A stretch of DNA of 64,000 nt, taken from assembly GCF_020010925.1 (NCBI RefSeq), contig NZ_JAGJBZ010000001.1, positions 1,240,001 to 1,304,000 on the forward strand, given 5' to 3'. Below the pieces are notes generated by a model. That model was not told where the DNA came from and did no database searches. It saw nothing but the letters and a program-made list of their open reading frames with translations. This DNA is from Streptomyces griseiscabiei. GTDB taxonomy: Bacteria > Actinomycetota > Actinomycetes > Streptomycetales > Streptomycetaceae. Both the position numbers and the translations under genes were made by a program. Shown here one piece after another: positions 28,943 to 37,925 of this stretch; the first letter of the stretch is position 1; each line of letters begins with the position of its first letter.

Positions 28943-29052
28943 GTTGTTACTCCCGTGTTCTTCTTGCCGTTGAGGCGGACCCGGGTCCGTCGTCAGACCC
29001 TCGCGCCCAGAAACGCATCCTGCACTCACCTGCGGCGGGAAAGCCAATCCAG

Positions 29053-29094
29053 CACCCCTGGGAGTCACACGAACACCCTTGGGAGTCACACGAA
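29053..29094 (-). repeat. Tandem 21-base repeat upstream of hup
   Basis: Two head-to-tail 21-base units (29053-29073 and 29074-29094), each containing GGGAGTCACACGAA, are followed by a decayed third. They lie 110-150 bases upstream of the hup start and could be regulator half-sites on successive helical turns. Confidence 0.6.
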
Positions 29095-29211
29095 CGCCCG
29101 TGGGGAGTCGTGGCAGGCCTGAGCTTGGCCGCCACACTAAAGGGCCGCACAAGCCCTCCGGCCCCGCGACGCGCCGACGGCGCGGGGCCGTGGCCACCGT
29201 CACAGCGGGGC

Positions 29212-30624
29212 TCAGGCCGAGGACGCCGCCTTCGCGGCCTCGCGCACCGCCCCGGCGACCGCGCCCGCGACCTTGTCGTTGAAGACGCTCGGGATGATGT
29301 AGTTCGGGTTCAGCTCGTCCTCGGAGACGACGTTCGCGAGCGCGGTCGCGGCGGCGAGCATCATCTCCGTGTTGACGGTCCGGGACTGGGCGTCGAGGAG
29401 TCCGCGGAAGACACCCGGGAAGACCAGCACGTTGTTGATCTGGTTCGGGAAGTCGGAGCGGCCGGTGGCCACGACGGCGGCCGTCTGGCGGGCCACGGCG
29501 GGGTCGACCTCGGGGTCGGGGTTCGCGAGCGCGAACACAATCGCGTTGTCCGCCATGGCGGCCACGTCGTCGCCGTCGAGGACGTTCGGGGCGGAGACGC
29601 CGATGAAGACGTCGGCGCCGCGCACGGCCTCCTTGAGGGTGCCGGTGAGGCCCTCGGGGTTGGTGTTGTCGGCGATCCAGCGCAGCGGCGAGTCGGCGGC
29701 GGCGTCGACCAGGTCGGCGCGGTCGCAGTGCACGACACCGTGGATGTCGGCGACGACGGCGTTCTTCACCCCGGCGGCGATCAGCAGCTTGAGGATGGCC
29801 GTACCGGCGGCGCCGGCGCCCGACATGACCACGCGGATGTCCCCGATCGCCTTGCCCGCCACGCGCAGCGCGTTCGTGAGGGCGGCGAGGACGACGATCG
29901 CGGTGCCGTGCTGGTCGTCGTGGAAGACGGGGATGTCGAGGGCCTCGCGCAGCCGGGCCTCGATCTCGAAGCAGCGGGGCGCGGAGATGTCCTCCAGGTT
30001 GATGCCCGCGAAGCCGGGGGCGATGGCCTTGACGATCTCGACGATCGCGTCGGTGTCCTGGGTGTCCAGGCAGAGCGGCCAGGCGTCGATGTCGGCGAAG
30101 CGTTTGAAGAGGGCCGCCTTGCCCTCCATGACCGGCATGGCGGCCATCGGGCCGATGTTGCCGAGACCGAGGACGGCGGAGCCGTCCGTCACGACCGCAA
30201 CGGTGTTGCGCTTGATGGTGAGGCGGCGGGCGTCCTCGGGGTTCTCGGCGATCGCCATGCAGACACGGGCCACACCCGGCGTGTAGACCATGGAGAGGTC
30301 GTCACGGTTGCGGATGGGGTGCTTCGACGCCATCTCGATCTTGCCGCCGAGGTGCATCAGGAACGTACGGTCGGAGACCTTGCCGAGCGTCACGCCCTCG
30401 ATGAGACGCAGCTGCTCGACGATCTCGTCGGCGTGCGCCGTGGAGGTCGCGGCGATGGTGACGTCGATACGGAGCTTCTCGTGGCCGGATGCGGTCACGT
30501 CGAGGCCGGTCACCGAGCCTCCGTGGGACTCGACGGCTCCGGTGAGCTGGGAGACCGCGGTTCCGCTCGCGGGCACCTCCAGCCGGACCGTCATCGAGTA
30601 GGAGACGCTGGGCGCCGTTGCCAT
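29212..30624 (-). CDS. Malic enzyme with N-terminal ACT domain
   Basis: This 470-residue enzyme oxidatively decarboxylates malate to pyruvate. The first 80 residues form an ACT-like regulatory domain (SYSMTVRLEVPASGTAVSQLT). Next come the malic N-domain (MVYTPGVARVCMAIAENP, KRNTVAVVTDGSAVLGLGNIGP) and the NAD(P)-binding domain (VVMSGAGAAGTAILKLL). The metal-binding region LEDISAPRCFEIE and FHDDQHGTA is intact. The cofactor preference is not readable here. Start ATG 30624. Confidence 0.96.
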   Translation of the reverse strand: MATAPSVSYSMTVRLEVPASGTAVSQLTGAVESHGGSVTGLDVTASGHEKLRIDVTIAATSTAHADEIVEQLRLIEGVTLGKVSDRTFLMHLGGKIEMASKHPIRNRDDLSMVYTPGVARVCMAIAENPEDARRLTIKRNTVAVVTDGSAVLGLGNIGPMAAMPVMEGKAALFKRFADIDAWPLCLDTQDTDAIVEIVKAIAPGFAGINLEDISAPRCFEIEARLREALDIPVFHDDQHGTAIVVLAALTNALRVAGKAIGDIRVVMSGAGAAGTAILKLLIAAGVKNAVVADIHGVVHCDRADLVDAAADSPLRWIADNTNPEGLTGTLKEAVRGADVFIGVSAPNVLDGDDVAAMADNAIVFALANPDPEVDPAVARQTAAVVATGRSDFPNQINNVLVFPGVFRGLLDAQSRTVNTEMMLAAATALANVVSEDELNPNYIIPSVFNDKVAGAVAGAVREAAKAASSA

Positions 30625-30969
30625 GGCCGACTTCCTCTGCTTTCGCGTACTTCTGCTACTGCGTTTGCTGCGTTTTGCCGTCCGATCGTCGCACCTACCG
30701 CCGGGTAGGCGTTAGCCGCCGTGGGTTATGAACGTTTTGTTCTCAACGACAAGAGGTCCACGTCACAGGTGACGTGGACCTCTTTCGTCCTTCTCGTTCA
30801 GTGGCACCGACCCGCCATGCTCGCCTCGCGGCAAGTGGTCGCTCGTAGCGACGAAGGTTGGGCCCGGGGGCTTGGATCGAGCCGGTGCCACCCACAAGGC
30901 TAACAGGCGCTGTGGAGTTCGGGGAGTTGATGGTGCGTCGGCGGGTGCGCGTGGTGTGTGATTGCCCGC
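30625..30969. other. Intergenic region between helicase and malic enzyme genes
   Basis: Apart from the strong hairpin at 30751-30784 it contains the expected malic-enzyme promoter on the minus strand and no convincing gene. Confidence 0.6.
30751..30784 (-). terminator. Hairpin terminator after the HelD-type helicase gene
   Basis: Arms AAGAGGTCCACGTCAC and its exact complement (16 bases) are separated by two bases, so about 15 pairs close on a tetraloop. On the minus strand it is followed by an AAC-A-rich, U-containing tract. It lies between the helicase stop and the malic enzyme start. Confidence 0.8.
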
Positions 30970-33276
30970 TCAGTCGCGCAACAGGTCGGGTACTCCGTTC
31001 GCGTCCGGGTCGTCCCGGTCCGCCGAGACCACCGTCAGCTGCTGCGTCGCCCGGGTCAGGGCCACGTAGAGGACCCGCAGCCCCGCCGGGGACTCGTCCG
31101 CGATCTCCGCCGGGGAGACGACCACCGTGGCGTCGTACTCCAGGCCCTTCGCCTCCAGGCTGCCGAGGGCGACCACCCGGTCGCCGAGGCCGGCCAGCCA
31201 GCGGCGGGCCTCCTCACGGCGGTTCATGGCGACGACGACGCCGACCGTGCCGTCGACGAGGTCCAGGAGGCGGGCGGCCTCCGCGCGGGCCGTGCGGGCG
31301 AGGGTGTCGCGGGCGGCCGTGACGAAGCGCGGCTCGACACCGGTGGAGCGGACCGCCGAGGGCGACTCGGAGCCGGGCATGGCCAGCGCCAGCACCTTCG
31401 CCGCCAGTTCGGCGATCTCCGCGGGGTTGCGGTAGTTGACGGTGAGGGTGAAGCGGCGGCGCGGACGGCTGCCCAGAGCCTCGTCACGGGCCTCGGCGGC
31501 CTCGTCCGGGTCGGACCAGGAGGACTGCGCGGGGTCGCCGACGACCGTCCAGGTGGCGTGCCGGCCGCGCCGGCCCACCATCCGCCACTGCATCGGCGTC
31601 AGGTCCTGTGCCTCGTCGACGATGACGTGCGCGTACTCGGTGCGCTCCTGCGCCAACCGCTCGGCCCGCTCCCGCTGGGTCTCCTCGCGTACGGGCATCA
31701 GTTCCTCCAGGCCCGTGAGCTGGTCCAGGGGGTCGTACTCGCGTTTCTTCCGGGGGCGCGACGGGGAGCCGAGGATCGCCTGGAGTTCGTCCAGCATGGC
31801 GACGTCGTGGACCGAGAGGCCGTCCCGTTTCAGGGAGCGGGCGACCCGGCGGACCTCGCCCGGGTTGAGGATGCGCCGGGCCCAGCGGCCGAGGCGGCGT
31901 TCGTCGGCCATGGCCGCCAGGACCCCGCGCGGGGTCAGTTCGGGCCACCAGGCGTCCAGGAAGGCGATGAACTCGTCCTCGGTGGTGATGTCCTCGTCGA
32001 AGGAGGACCGCAGCTCGGCGGCCAGCTCGGGGTCGGTGTGGCGGCCGGCCGCGCCGGACCGGGACCACAGGGCGTCCAAGAGTAGCTTGCGGGCGCGGGG
32101 GCGCAGGAGGTTGACGGGGGCCGTGCCGCCGAGCGCGTTGTGACGGACGCGGTCCAGGTCGGCGGCCTCCAGTTCGACGCGGCGGCCGAAGGCGACGACG
32201 CGGAGGCGGGTGGGTGCCTCGCTCGACTCCAGGGCGCCCCGGGCGGCCTTCCGCAGCACCTTGAGCATGCGGTACGAGCCCTTGGCGCGGGCCACGGCCG
32301 GGGAGTCGTACAGCGTGGCCTCGGCGCCGCCGGTGTCCTCGGCGAGCGAGCCGATTGCGCGGATGGCGACCTGGCCCTCCTCGCCGAGGGAGGGCAGGAC
32401 GCCCTCGGTGTAGGCGACGAGCAGCGGGGTGGGCGAGACGATCAGGATGCCGCCCGCGTACCGGCGGCGGTCCTGGTAGAGGAGGTACGCGGCCCGGTGC
32501 AGGGCGACGGCGGTCTTGCCGGTGCCGGGGCCGCCCTCGACGTACGTCACGGAGGCGGCGGGGGCGCGGATCACCAGGTCCTGCTCGGCCTGGATGGAGG
32601 CGACGATGTCGCGCATGGTGTGGCTGCGGGCCTGGCCGAGGGCGGCCATCAGGGCGCCGTCGCCGATGACGGCGAGTTCACCGCCGTCCAGGGAGGCCGT
32701 CAGCTCGGGGCGCATCAGGTCGTCCTCGACACCGAGCACCTTGCGGCCCTTGGAGCGGATGACTCTGCGGCGGACGACCCGGCCGGGCTCGACCGGGGTG
32801 GAGCGGTAGAAGGGGGCGGCGGCCGGGGCCCGCCAGTCGATGACCAGCGGGGCGTACTCCGAGTCCAGCACGCCGATCCGGCCGATGTGCAGGGTCTCGG
32901 CGATGTCGGCGGTGTTGTCGGGGCGCACCGCGCCCTCGGCGGGCTCGACGGCGGTGTACGCGCCGTCCGGGCCCTTCTTGCCGTCCTTGCCGAGCAGCAG
33001 GTCGATCCGGCCGAAGAGGAAGTCCTCGAACTCGTTGTTCAGCCGGTTGAGATGGATGCCCGCCCGGAAGACCTGGGCGTCCCGCTCGGCGAGCGCGCCG
33101 GGGGTGCCGACCTGCCCGCGCTTGGCCGCGTCGTTCATCAGGAACTCGGCCTCGTGGATCTTCTCCTCGAGGCGCCGGTACACCCGGTCCAGATGTTCCT
33201 GTTCGACGCCGATCTCCTTCTCACGTACCGAGTCGTGAGCGGAGTCGAGCGTTTCCTGCTGAACCTGAGCGGCCAC
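30970..33276 (-). CDS. HelD-like UvrD/Rep family helicase
   Basis: This 768-residue protein matches the actinobacterial HelD group: an N-terminal coiled-coil arm (EKEIGVEQEHLDRVYRRLEEKIHEAEFLMNDA region), the HelD block VLDSEYAPLVIDWRAPAAAPFYR, Walker A GGPGTGKTAVALHRA, DEAQDLTPMQWRM, and the late helicase motifs SLEAKGLEYD and YVALTRATQQL. HelD proteins bind RNA polymerase and help it leave stalled complexes; some Streptomyces members give rifamycin tolerance. I see no rifamycin-associated element upstream. GTG start at 33276. Confidence 0.93.
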   Translation of the reverse strand: MAAQVQQETLDSAHDSVREKEIGVEQEHLDRVYRRLEEKIHEAEFLMNDAAKRGQVGTPGALAERDAQVFRAGIHLNRLNNEFEDFLFGRIDLLLGKDGKKGPDGAYTAVEPAEGAVRPDNTADIAETLHIGRIGVLDSEYAPLVIDWRAPAAAPFYRSTPVEPGRVVRRRVIRSKGRKVLGVEDDLMRPELTASLDGGELAVIGDGALMAALGQARSHTMRDIVASIQAEQDLVIRAPAASVTYVEGGPGTGKTAVALHRAAYLLYQDRRRYAGGILIVSPTPLLVAYTEGVLPSLGEEGQVAIRAIGSLAEDTGGAEATLYDSPAVARAKGSYRMLKVLRKAARGALESSEAPTRLRVVAFGRRVELEAADLDRVRHNALGGTAPVNLLRPRARKLLLDALWSRSGAAGRHTDPELAAELRSSFDEDITTEDEFIAFLDAWWPELTPRGVLAAMADERRLGRWARRILNPGEVRRVARSLKRDGLSVHDVAMLDELQAILGSPSRPRKKREYDPLDQLTGLEELMPVREETQRERAERLAQERTEYAHVIVDEAQDLTPMQWRMVGRRGRHATWTVVGDPAQSSWSDPDEAAEARDEALGSRPRRRFTLTVNYRNPAEIAELAAKVLALAMPGSESPSAVRSTGVEPRFVTAARDTLARTARAEAARLLDLVDGTVGVVVAMNRREEARRWLAGLGDRVVALGSLEAKGLEYDATVVVSPAEIADESPAGLRVLYVALTRATQQLTVVSADRDDPDANGVPDLLRD

Positions 33277-33324
33277 CCGGGCCCCCTTCTGACGTGCTGG
33301 GCAGCCGTCCACCGTACGCGAAAA

Positions 33325-33358
33325 GGACCCCGTCAGGCTATGTGCCCGACCGGGGTCC
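33325..33358 (-). terminator. Terminator after the anti-sigma gene
   Basis: GGACCCCG (33325-33332) and CGGGGTCC (33351-33358) form a perfect 8-pair stem about 45 bases after the anti-sigma stop, just before the helicase start. Confidence 0.7.
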
Positions 33359-33401
33359 GTCCGCTGCGTGCCGCGAGGAGTGTGTGTTTCGCCTCGACGG
33401 G

Positions 33402-34226
33402 CTACGCCTTGACCGAGACGAGCTTCTTCCCGCTGAAGGTCAGGACCTCGAAGTGGTCGATCTCGTCGGGGGTGAAGGCCGCGCCGCCGTGGACATAGAG
33501 CGGGTTCCTGGCCTGCTCGGTCTTGGCGTTCTTGATGCCGTAGCCCCACTCCGGGACGGACCAGGAGGTGACCGTCTCCCGCTCGCCGTTCTTGCCGACG
33601 GCGATCAGGGAGCACTTCTCCGGGCCCTTGACGTTCTTCAGCTCCAGGACCGCGTGCGTGCCCCAGGCCTTGGACTCCATGCCGACCGTGGCGGTGACCG
33701 CGGTGGAGGCGTCGGTGCCCGAGACCTTGTCCTTGGCGGGCATGTTCTCGAAGGCGTCCTTGGCGGGGCTGGCGATGACCGTGTTGGCCGTCTTGCCCTC
33801 GTCCCCGCCGCCCGTCGTCGCGAACACGGCCGTCGGGCCGCCCACGATCAGGGCGGCGCTGGCCGCCAGCATGAAGAAGTTGCGTCGGGTCTTCTTCGCG
33901 CGGTGCTGGACGACCTCGCCGACCAGGCGGTCCGCGAGCCCGGTGGTGGGTTTCGCGGACAGGGACTCACCGATGGCCGGTGTGCCCTGGGCCGCGGGCA
34001 GGTCCGCGAGCGCGGCCAGCATCGGCTCCATACCGGCCAGCTCGTCCAGCTGCTGGCCGCACCACTCGCACGTGGCGAGATGCATCTCGAACTGAGTGGC
34101 CTCGGTGTCGTCCAGTATTCCGAGGGCGTACGCGCCGACGGTTTCATGGATGTTGTCACCGGAACCTTGGGCTCCTTGCACAGACCCGGGCATTCCCGGT
34201 CCATACCCCCCGTAGATGTTGCTCAT
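33402..34226 (-). CDS. Zinc-binding anti-sigma factor, membrane anchored
   Basis: This 274-residue protein has an N-terminal zinc anti-sigma domain with HLATCEWCGQQLDEL (H-x3-C-x2-C) and VGAYALGILDDTE. A single membrane helix follows (FFMLAASAALIVGGPTAVFA, near 118-137), then an outer domain of about 130 residues with the anti-sigma-K fold (GTHAVLELKNVKGPEKCSLIAVG). The ATG overlaps the sigma gene stop. It should hold its partner sigma factor inactive until an envelope signal arrives. Confidence 0.93.
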   Translation of the reverse strand: MSNIYGGYGPGMPGSVQGAQGSGDNIHETVGAYALGILDDTEATQFEMHLATCEWCGQQLDELAGMEPMLAALADLPAAQGTPAIGESLSAKPTTGLADRLVGEVVQHRAKKTRRNFFMLAASAALIVGGPTAVFATTGGGDEGKTANTVIASPAKDAFENMPAKDKVSGTDASTAVTATVGMESKAWGTHAVLELKNVKGPEKCSLIAVGKNGERETVTSWSVPEWGYGIKNAKTEQARNPLYVHGGAAFTPDEIDHFEVLTFSGKKLVSVKA

Positions 34227-34798
34227 GCCGTCACCCCGCGCTCCTCTAGAGCCAGCTTCATCGACCGCAGGGCGTAGAACACCCGGGAGCGGACGGTGCC
34301 ACTGGGGATGCCAAGCGTCTCGGCCGCCTCATTGACCGTACGCCCTTTGAAATAGGTCTCGACCAGGACCTCCCTGTGGGCAGGGGTCAGGTCGTCCAGC
34401 GCGTCCGACAGTGTCATCAGCCACAACGCCTTGTCGATCTCGTCCTCCGCGGGGATGACCTCCAGCGGCGACGGGTCGACCTCCTGCGGCCGGGCCTGCC
34501 GGCTGCGGTGGCCGTCGATGACGATGCGGCGTGCGACCGTCACCAGCCAGGGGCGTACCGATCCGGTCGCTCGATTGAGCTGACCGGCGTTCTTCCAGGC
34601 CCTGATGAGAGTTTCCTGCACAACGTCCTCGGCACGCTGGCGGTCGCCCGCGACCAGACGCAGCACGTACGCGAGCAAGGGTCCAGCGTGCTCGCGGTAC
34701 AGCGCGCGCATCAGCTCCTCATCAGGCTCTGAGGGCTGTGATGCGCGATGTCGTGCCCTGTGCGGGCGTTCATCGGCCACAGCGGAATCCTTGCGCAC
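34223..34798 (-). CDS. ECF RNA polymerase sigma factor
   Basis: This 191-residue sigma-70 family protein has region 2 (LMRALYREHAGPLLAYVLRL, AEDVVQETLIRAWKN) and region 4 (LDDLTPAHREVLVETYFKGRTVNEAAETLGIPSGTVRSRVFYALRSMKLAL). It groups with the ECF factors paired with zinc anti-sigma proteins. The GTG at 34798 has GGAGGT at good spacing. It is co-transcribed with its anti-sigma. Targets are unknown; the usual test is whether its own promoter carries an ECF -35/-10. Confidence 0.95.
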   Translation of the reverse strand: MRKDSAVADERPHRARHRASQPSEPDEELMRALYREHAGPLLAYVLRLVAGDRQRAEDVVQETLIRAWKNAGQLNRATGSVRPWLVTVARRIVIDGHRSRQARPQEVDPSPLEVIPAEDEIDKALWLMTLSDALDDLTPAHREVLVETYFKGRTVNEAAETLGIPSGTVRSRVFYALRSMKLALEERGVTA

Positions 34799-35120
34799 GG
34801 CTACCTCCGGTGTCCGGGGGTTCCCCCAGTCGGTCGCTCACATCGGGATACGTAGGTAATCAGTTGTGTGTTCAGAGTTGAGCCACAACTTTCTCGATTC
34901 AACGTGGGTAAGTTGGGGCACGTGGGGGACAAGTGCGGCCATATCCGCGCTTAAACCGGCACGCATGGACGGGAATTGTGAAGACCCCCGCATCGTGATG
35001 TGAAAAACAGCACTGCTGCTTCTTTACGGCCAGCCGGGGTTTGCCCAACTTCCGGACTGGGTAAGGCGGGTGGGCAATTCGGTCCAACTGCGCGGATCGC
35101 GCGCGGGACCATGCTCGGGA
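34799..35120. other. Intergenic region upstream of the sigma factor
   Basis: It includes the sigma promoter region near 34800-34900 (AT-richer, with TTGTGTGTTCAGAGTTG). No gene, tRNA or strong hairpin is recognised in the rest. Confidence 0.5.
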
Positions 35121-35699
35121 CTACGCGCGGGCGCGGGCCAGACCGGCTCGGCGGCGGTGGCGGGCCACGCGTTCGCGGTTGCCGCAGACCTCGCTGGAGC
35201 ACCAGCGGCGGCGCCGGCCGCGGGAGGTGTCGACGTACACGACGGGGCAGTTGTCACCGGCGCATCGGCGCAGGCCGGCGCAGGCGACCGGGTCGGTGAG
35301 CAACTCGACGGTGTCGCGGGCGAGCAGGGCGAGCAGGGCCGCGCGGTCGGGGGTGCGGTCCAGGGCGCGGGTGAGCGTGCCGTCGTCCGCCCGGACGGCC
35401 CGGACGGCCGGGGTGGCGGCACGGGCCAGCTCGTTGACCCTCGCCAGGGAGACGTCGAAGGGGTGCGGGCGCAGTTCGGGGCCGACGCGGACCAACTGGG
35501 CGATATGACCGCGGAGTTCCCTGAAGCCGGTCAGCCAGTCGGCGGTGATGTGGTCGAGGGGGGTGGCCCCGGGGACCAGGGCGGCGGCGGTGATCCAGGC
35601 GCGCAGGTCGTCCGGGGTGTCGAGGTGCTCGTGGGGGTGGTCGGTGGTGAGGAAGTCCAGGCAGAGGTGGCCGCAGTCGAAGCGGGGCGGGTGTGCCAT
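35121..35699 (-). CDS. CGNR zinc-finger (ABATE domain) protein
   Basis: This 192-residue protein has an N-terminal ABATE-type domain (FDCGHLCLDFLTTD, DLRAWITAAALV) and a C-terminal zinc finger CAGDNCPVVYVDTSRGRRRRWCSSEVCGNRERVARHRRR containing the CGNR signature. This architecture is common in actinobacteria and assumed to be a stress-linked transcription regulator. The ATG at 35699 gives the normal start. A single gene; its partners are unknown. Confidence 0.93.
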   Translation of the reverse strand: MAHPPRFDCGHLCLDFLTTDHPHEHLDTPDDLRAWITAAALVPGATPLDHITADWLTGFRELRGHIAQLVRVGPELRPHPFDVSLARVNELARAATPAVRAVRADDGTLTRALDRTPDRAALLALLARDTVELLTDPVACAGLRRCAGDNCPVVYVDTSRGRRRRWCSSEVCGNRERVARHRRRAGLARARA

Positions 35700-35855
35700 G
35701 CGCCTGTCACCGCCTTGGGGGGGGGACGACCGGGCGGGGGTGTGCCTCAGGGGTACGTACCCCTTGGAGGGCCCGGCCGCACCCGGGGGTGGAACTCGGT
35801 GGGGTCCGGCCGGAATTGTTCGCCCCCCCGCCGTGATGCCCACCCAGCCGAAAGA

Positions 35856-36503
35856 TCAGCCCGGACACCTGCGAGGGGATTCGTTGCGCAGCCTCCAGAT
35901 CTCCTTCCATCGCCGGGCGTGGTCGGCCGCCGACAGTGGGTCGGGCTCGTCGGCCCGCCGCACCGCGAGGCTGACTCCGCATCCCCCGCAGAGCTGATGG
36001 ATCTGATGAGCGCCGTCGTGCCAGACGATGGTGTTGCCCCGGTTTCCGCATGCGCGGCACGTCGGCGCAGGAGACTGGTCCGGCGGTACTGACGAACGGA
36101 GCACGTGCTCGACCACCGTGGACAGCAGCTCGTCGGGGTGCATCGTCGGCTCGGGACAGTAGGCGATGTTCCCCCACCCACGCTGCCAGCCTCGCCAGGA
36201 GTGGTCTCGCCTCACCTGCCGAAAGCCACGCGCCTTCTCCGCTCGGCGACTGTCGGCGTAGGCACGCTCGTCGGCGAGCCAGAGCTGCCGGGCCTGGTGC
36301 AACTCCTCGACGGCACGTACGACCGAGTTCGGATCCTTCTCCAGATCCCTGGGTATCCCCGCACTGAGGCAGAGATGGTGGTACGTGGCCCGGAAGCCGT
36401 AGGGAGCGAAGTGGACGAGGCACGACCGCAGATTCGTGTGCCGGACGCGCGGCGGCAGCCCCTCGTCGTGGACGCGTCTGCGGTGCGTGTGGAAGCTGCT
36501 CAT
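35856..36503 (-). CDS. Uncharacterised protein with a zinc ribbon
   Basis: This 215-residue protein is basic in its N-terminal half (MSSFHTHRRRVHDEGLPPRV, FRATYHHLCLSAGIPRD). It carries CRACGNRGNTIVWHDGAHQIHQLCGGCG, a C-x2-C...C-x2-C zinc ribbon at about 147-174, followed by a charged C-terminus. I do not recognise a named family. It diverges from the PPOX gene with only 51 bases between. The ribbon suggests DNA or RNA contact; no enzyme motif is seen. Codon use is less extreme than in neighbouring housekeeping genes. Confidence 0.75.
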   Translation of the reverse strand: MSSFHTHRRRVHDEGLPPRVRHTNLRSCLVHFAPYGFRATYHHLCLSAGIPRDLEKDPNSVVRAVEELHQARQLWLADERAYADSRRAEKARGFRQVRRDHSWRGWQRGWGNIAYCPEPTMHPDELLSTVVEHVLRSSVPPDQSPAPTCRACGNRGNTIVWHDGAHQIHQLCGGCGVSLAVRRADEPDPLSAADHARRWKEIWRLRNESPRRCPG

Positions 36504-36554
36504 TCCAGGACGCTACGCCCTACGGCGCCATGCGCGGATCGCTACCGTAGGCGC

Positions 36555-36980
36555 ATGAAACTCTCGCCGTTCGTCGCCCGGGAACGCTTCGCCGCGTCTC
36601 CCGTCGCCCGGCTGGCGACCGCCGACACCGACGGGGTACCGCACGCGGTGCCGGTGACCTTCGCCGTCCGGGACGACGTCCTGTATTTCGCGGTGGATCA
36701 CAAGCCCAAGAGCACATGGCAGTTGCGGCGGCTGCGCAACATCCGGGCGAATCCCTCGGTGACGGTCCTGGTCGACCACTATGCCGAGGACTGGTCGGCA
36801 CTGTGGTGGGCTCGCGCCGACGGTCGCGCGGAAGTGCTGGAGGACGGGACGGAGCGCGGTTTGGCGTTGGAGTTGCTCTGCGCCAAATACGACCGGCCCG
36901 ATCAGTACGGTGACTCGCCCCCGCAGGGCCCTGTGGTCGTCGTTCGAGTCGAGCGTTGGACGGGTTGGGCCTTCACATAG
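36555..36980 (+). CDS. PPOX-class F420-dependent oxidoreductase (Rv0121-like)
   Basis: This 141-residue split-barrel flavin/deazaflavin-binding protein has FVARERFAASPVARLATADTDGVPHAVPVTFAV, LYFAVDHKPKSTWQLRRLRNIRANPSVTVLVDHY and DWSALWWARADGRAEVLE, which place it with the Rv0121-type F420 enzymes. Members reduce diverse substrates with reduced F420; this one's substrate is unknown. The ATG at 36555 fits the family start. Confidence 0.92.
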   Translation: MKLSPFVARERFAASPVARLATADTDGVPHAVPVTFAVRDDVLYFAVDHKPKSTWQLRRLRNIRANPSVTVLVDHYAEDWSALWWARADGRAEVLEDGTERGLALELLCAKYDRPDQYGDSPPQGPVVVVRVERWTGWAFT

Positions 36981-37026
36981 CCTTGCCGGGACAGCCGACC
37001 CGAGGTGACGCGCATGCCGGACCAAG

Positions 37027-37785
37027 TTGTTCCCCCCGTACCGTCGGATCGCCGATGATCTGCGCGCGGCGATCGCGAAGGGAAAGCTGACTCCTGGCGA
37101 GAAGCTGAAGTCGGAGAACGAACTCAAGGACCAGTACGGCACCACCAGGGTCACCGTGCGCAAGGCGCTGGCCCTGCTTAAGGCGGACGGGCTGCTCGTC
37201 AGCGAACAGGGCAGGGGCGTCTTCGTACGTCGGCGGCCCAGCGTGAGTATGCGGACGACCGGCGCCAACTTCCGTGAACGGCGGGCCACCGGCGTCAGTA
37301 ACTTCACCGCCGAGGCCGCGGCACAAGGGCTGCGGGCACAGCAGCGGATTCTCGCGGTGGAAAGGGTCCCCGCCCCCGCCGAGATCGCGGAGCGACTCGG
37401 GGTCTCCCCCGGCGCCTCGGTGATCGTCCGGCGACGCGCCTTCTTCGTCGACGAGGAGCCGATGCAGTTGGCCGACGGGTACTACCCGGACGAGTTGTTC
37501 CGTGGGAGCCCGGTGGAAGGGGCTGCTCGCATCCCTGGCGGCGTCAGCTCCCTGATCGAGGACCCCGCCGGACCCGTGGGCCAACGCATCGTGCGTTTCG
37601 TCGAAGACCTGGAGATCCGCATGCCGACGCCTGCCGAAGTCGCCGCGCTGCACATCCCGCCCGGCGTTCCGCTGGCGCGTGTCCTGCGGAGCGCGCGTGT
37701 GGCGGACGGGCAGGTGGTCGAGGTCCTGGACTCCCGCATCCCGTGCGACCGGCATCTGTTCCAGTACGTCATCGACGTGCCCTGA
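37027..37785 (+). CDS. GntR/HutC family regulator, probable 5' frameshift
   Basis: The protein has an N-terminal winged helix-turn-helix (YRRIADDLRAAIAKGKLTPGEKLKSENELKDQYGTTRVTVRKAL) and a C-terminal UTRA ligand domain, 252 residues. The open frame can only start at TTG 37027, which has no ribosome site. Thirteen bases earlier ATG 37014 has GAGGTG six bases upstream and reads MPDQVVPP. It would join this frame if the six-C run at 37032-37037 lost one base. So the run is either a sequencing error or a real slip. It may repress the accessory genes that follow. Confidence 0.88.
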   Translation: MFPPYRRIADDLRAAIAKGKLTPGEKLKSENELKDQYGTTRVTVRKALALLKADGLLVSEQGRGVFVRRRPSVSMRTTGANFRERRATGVSNFTAEAAAQGLRAQQRILAVERVPAPAEIAERLGVSPGASVIVRRRAFFVDEEPMQLADGYYPDELFRGSPVEGAARIPGGVSSLIEDPAGPVGQRIVRFVEDLEIRMPTPAEVAALHIPPGVPLARVLRSARVADGQVVEVLDSRIPCDRHLFQYVIDVP

Positions 37786-37925
37786 GGAGACATCTGTGTG
37801 ATCTGACCCCACGTTTGCGTTGAGCGGTGTGCATCATGAAGCCTGCGGGTTGAGTGGGCTGGTGTGGGTGGCCTTCGGGCGGCTCCGGCCGGCCACGAGC
37901 GCATGACTCTTGTGAAGATCGTCGG

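Noticed and set aside
30751..30784. Attenuator or riboswitch for malic enzyme
   Set aside because: Only one simple hairpin is present, with no alternative structure or leader peptide; a terminator for the helicase gene is enough.
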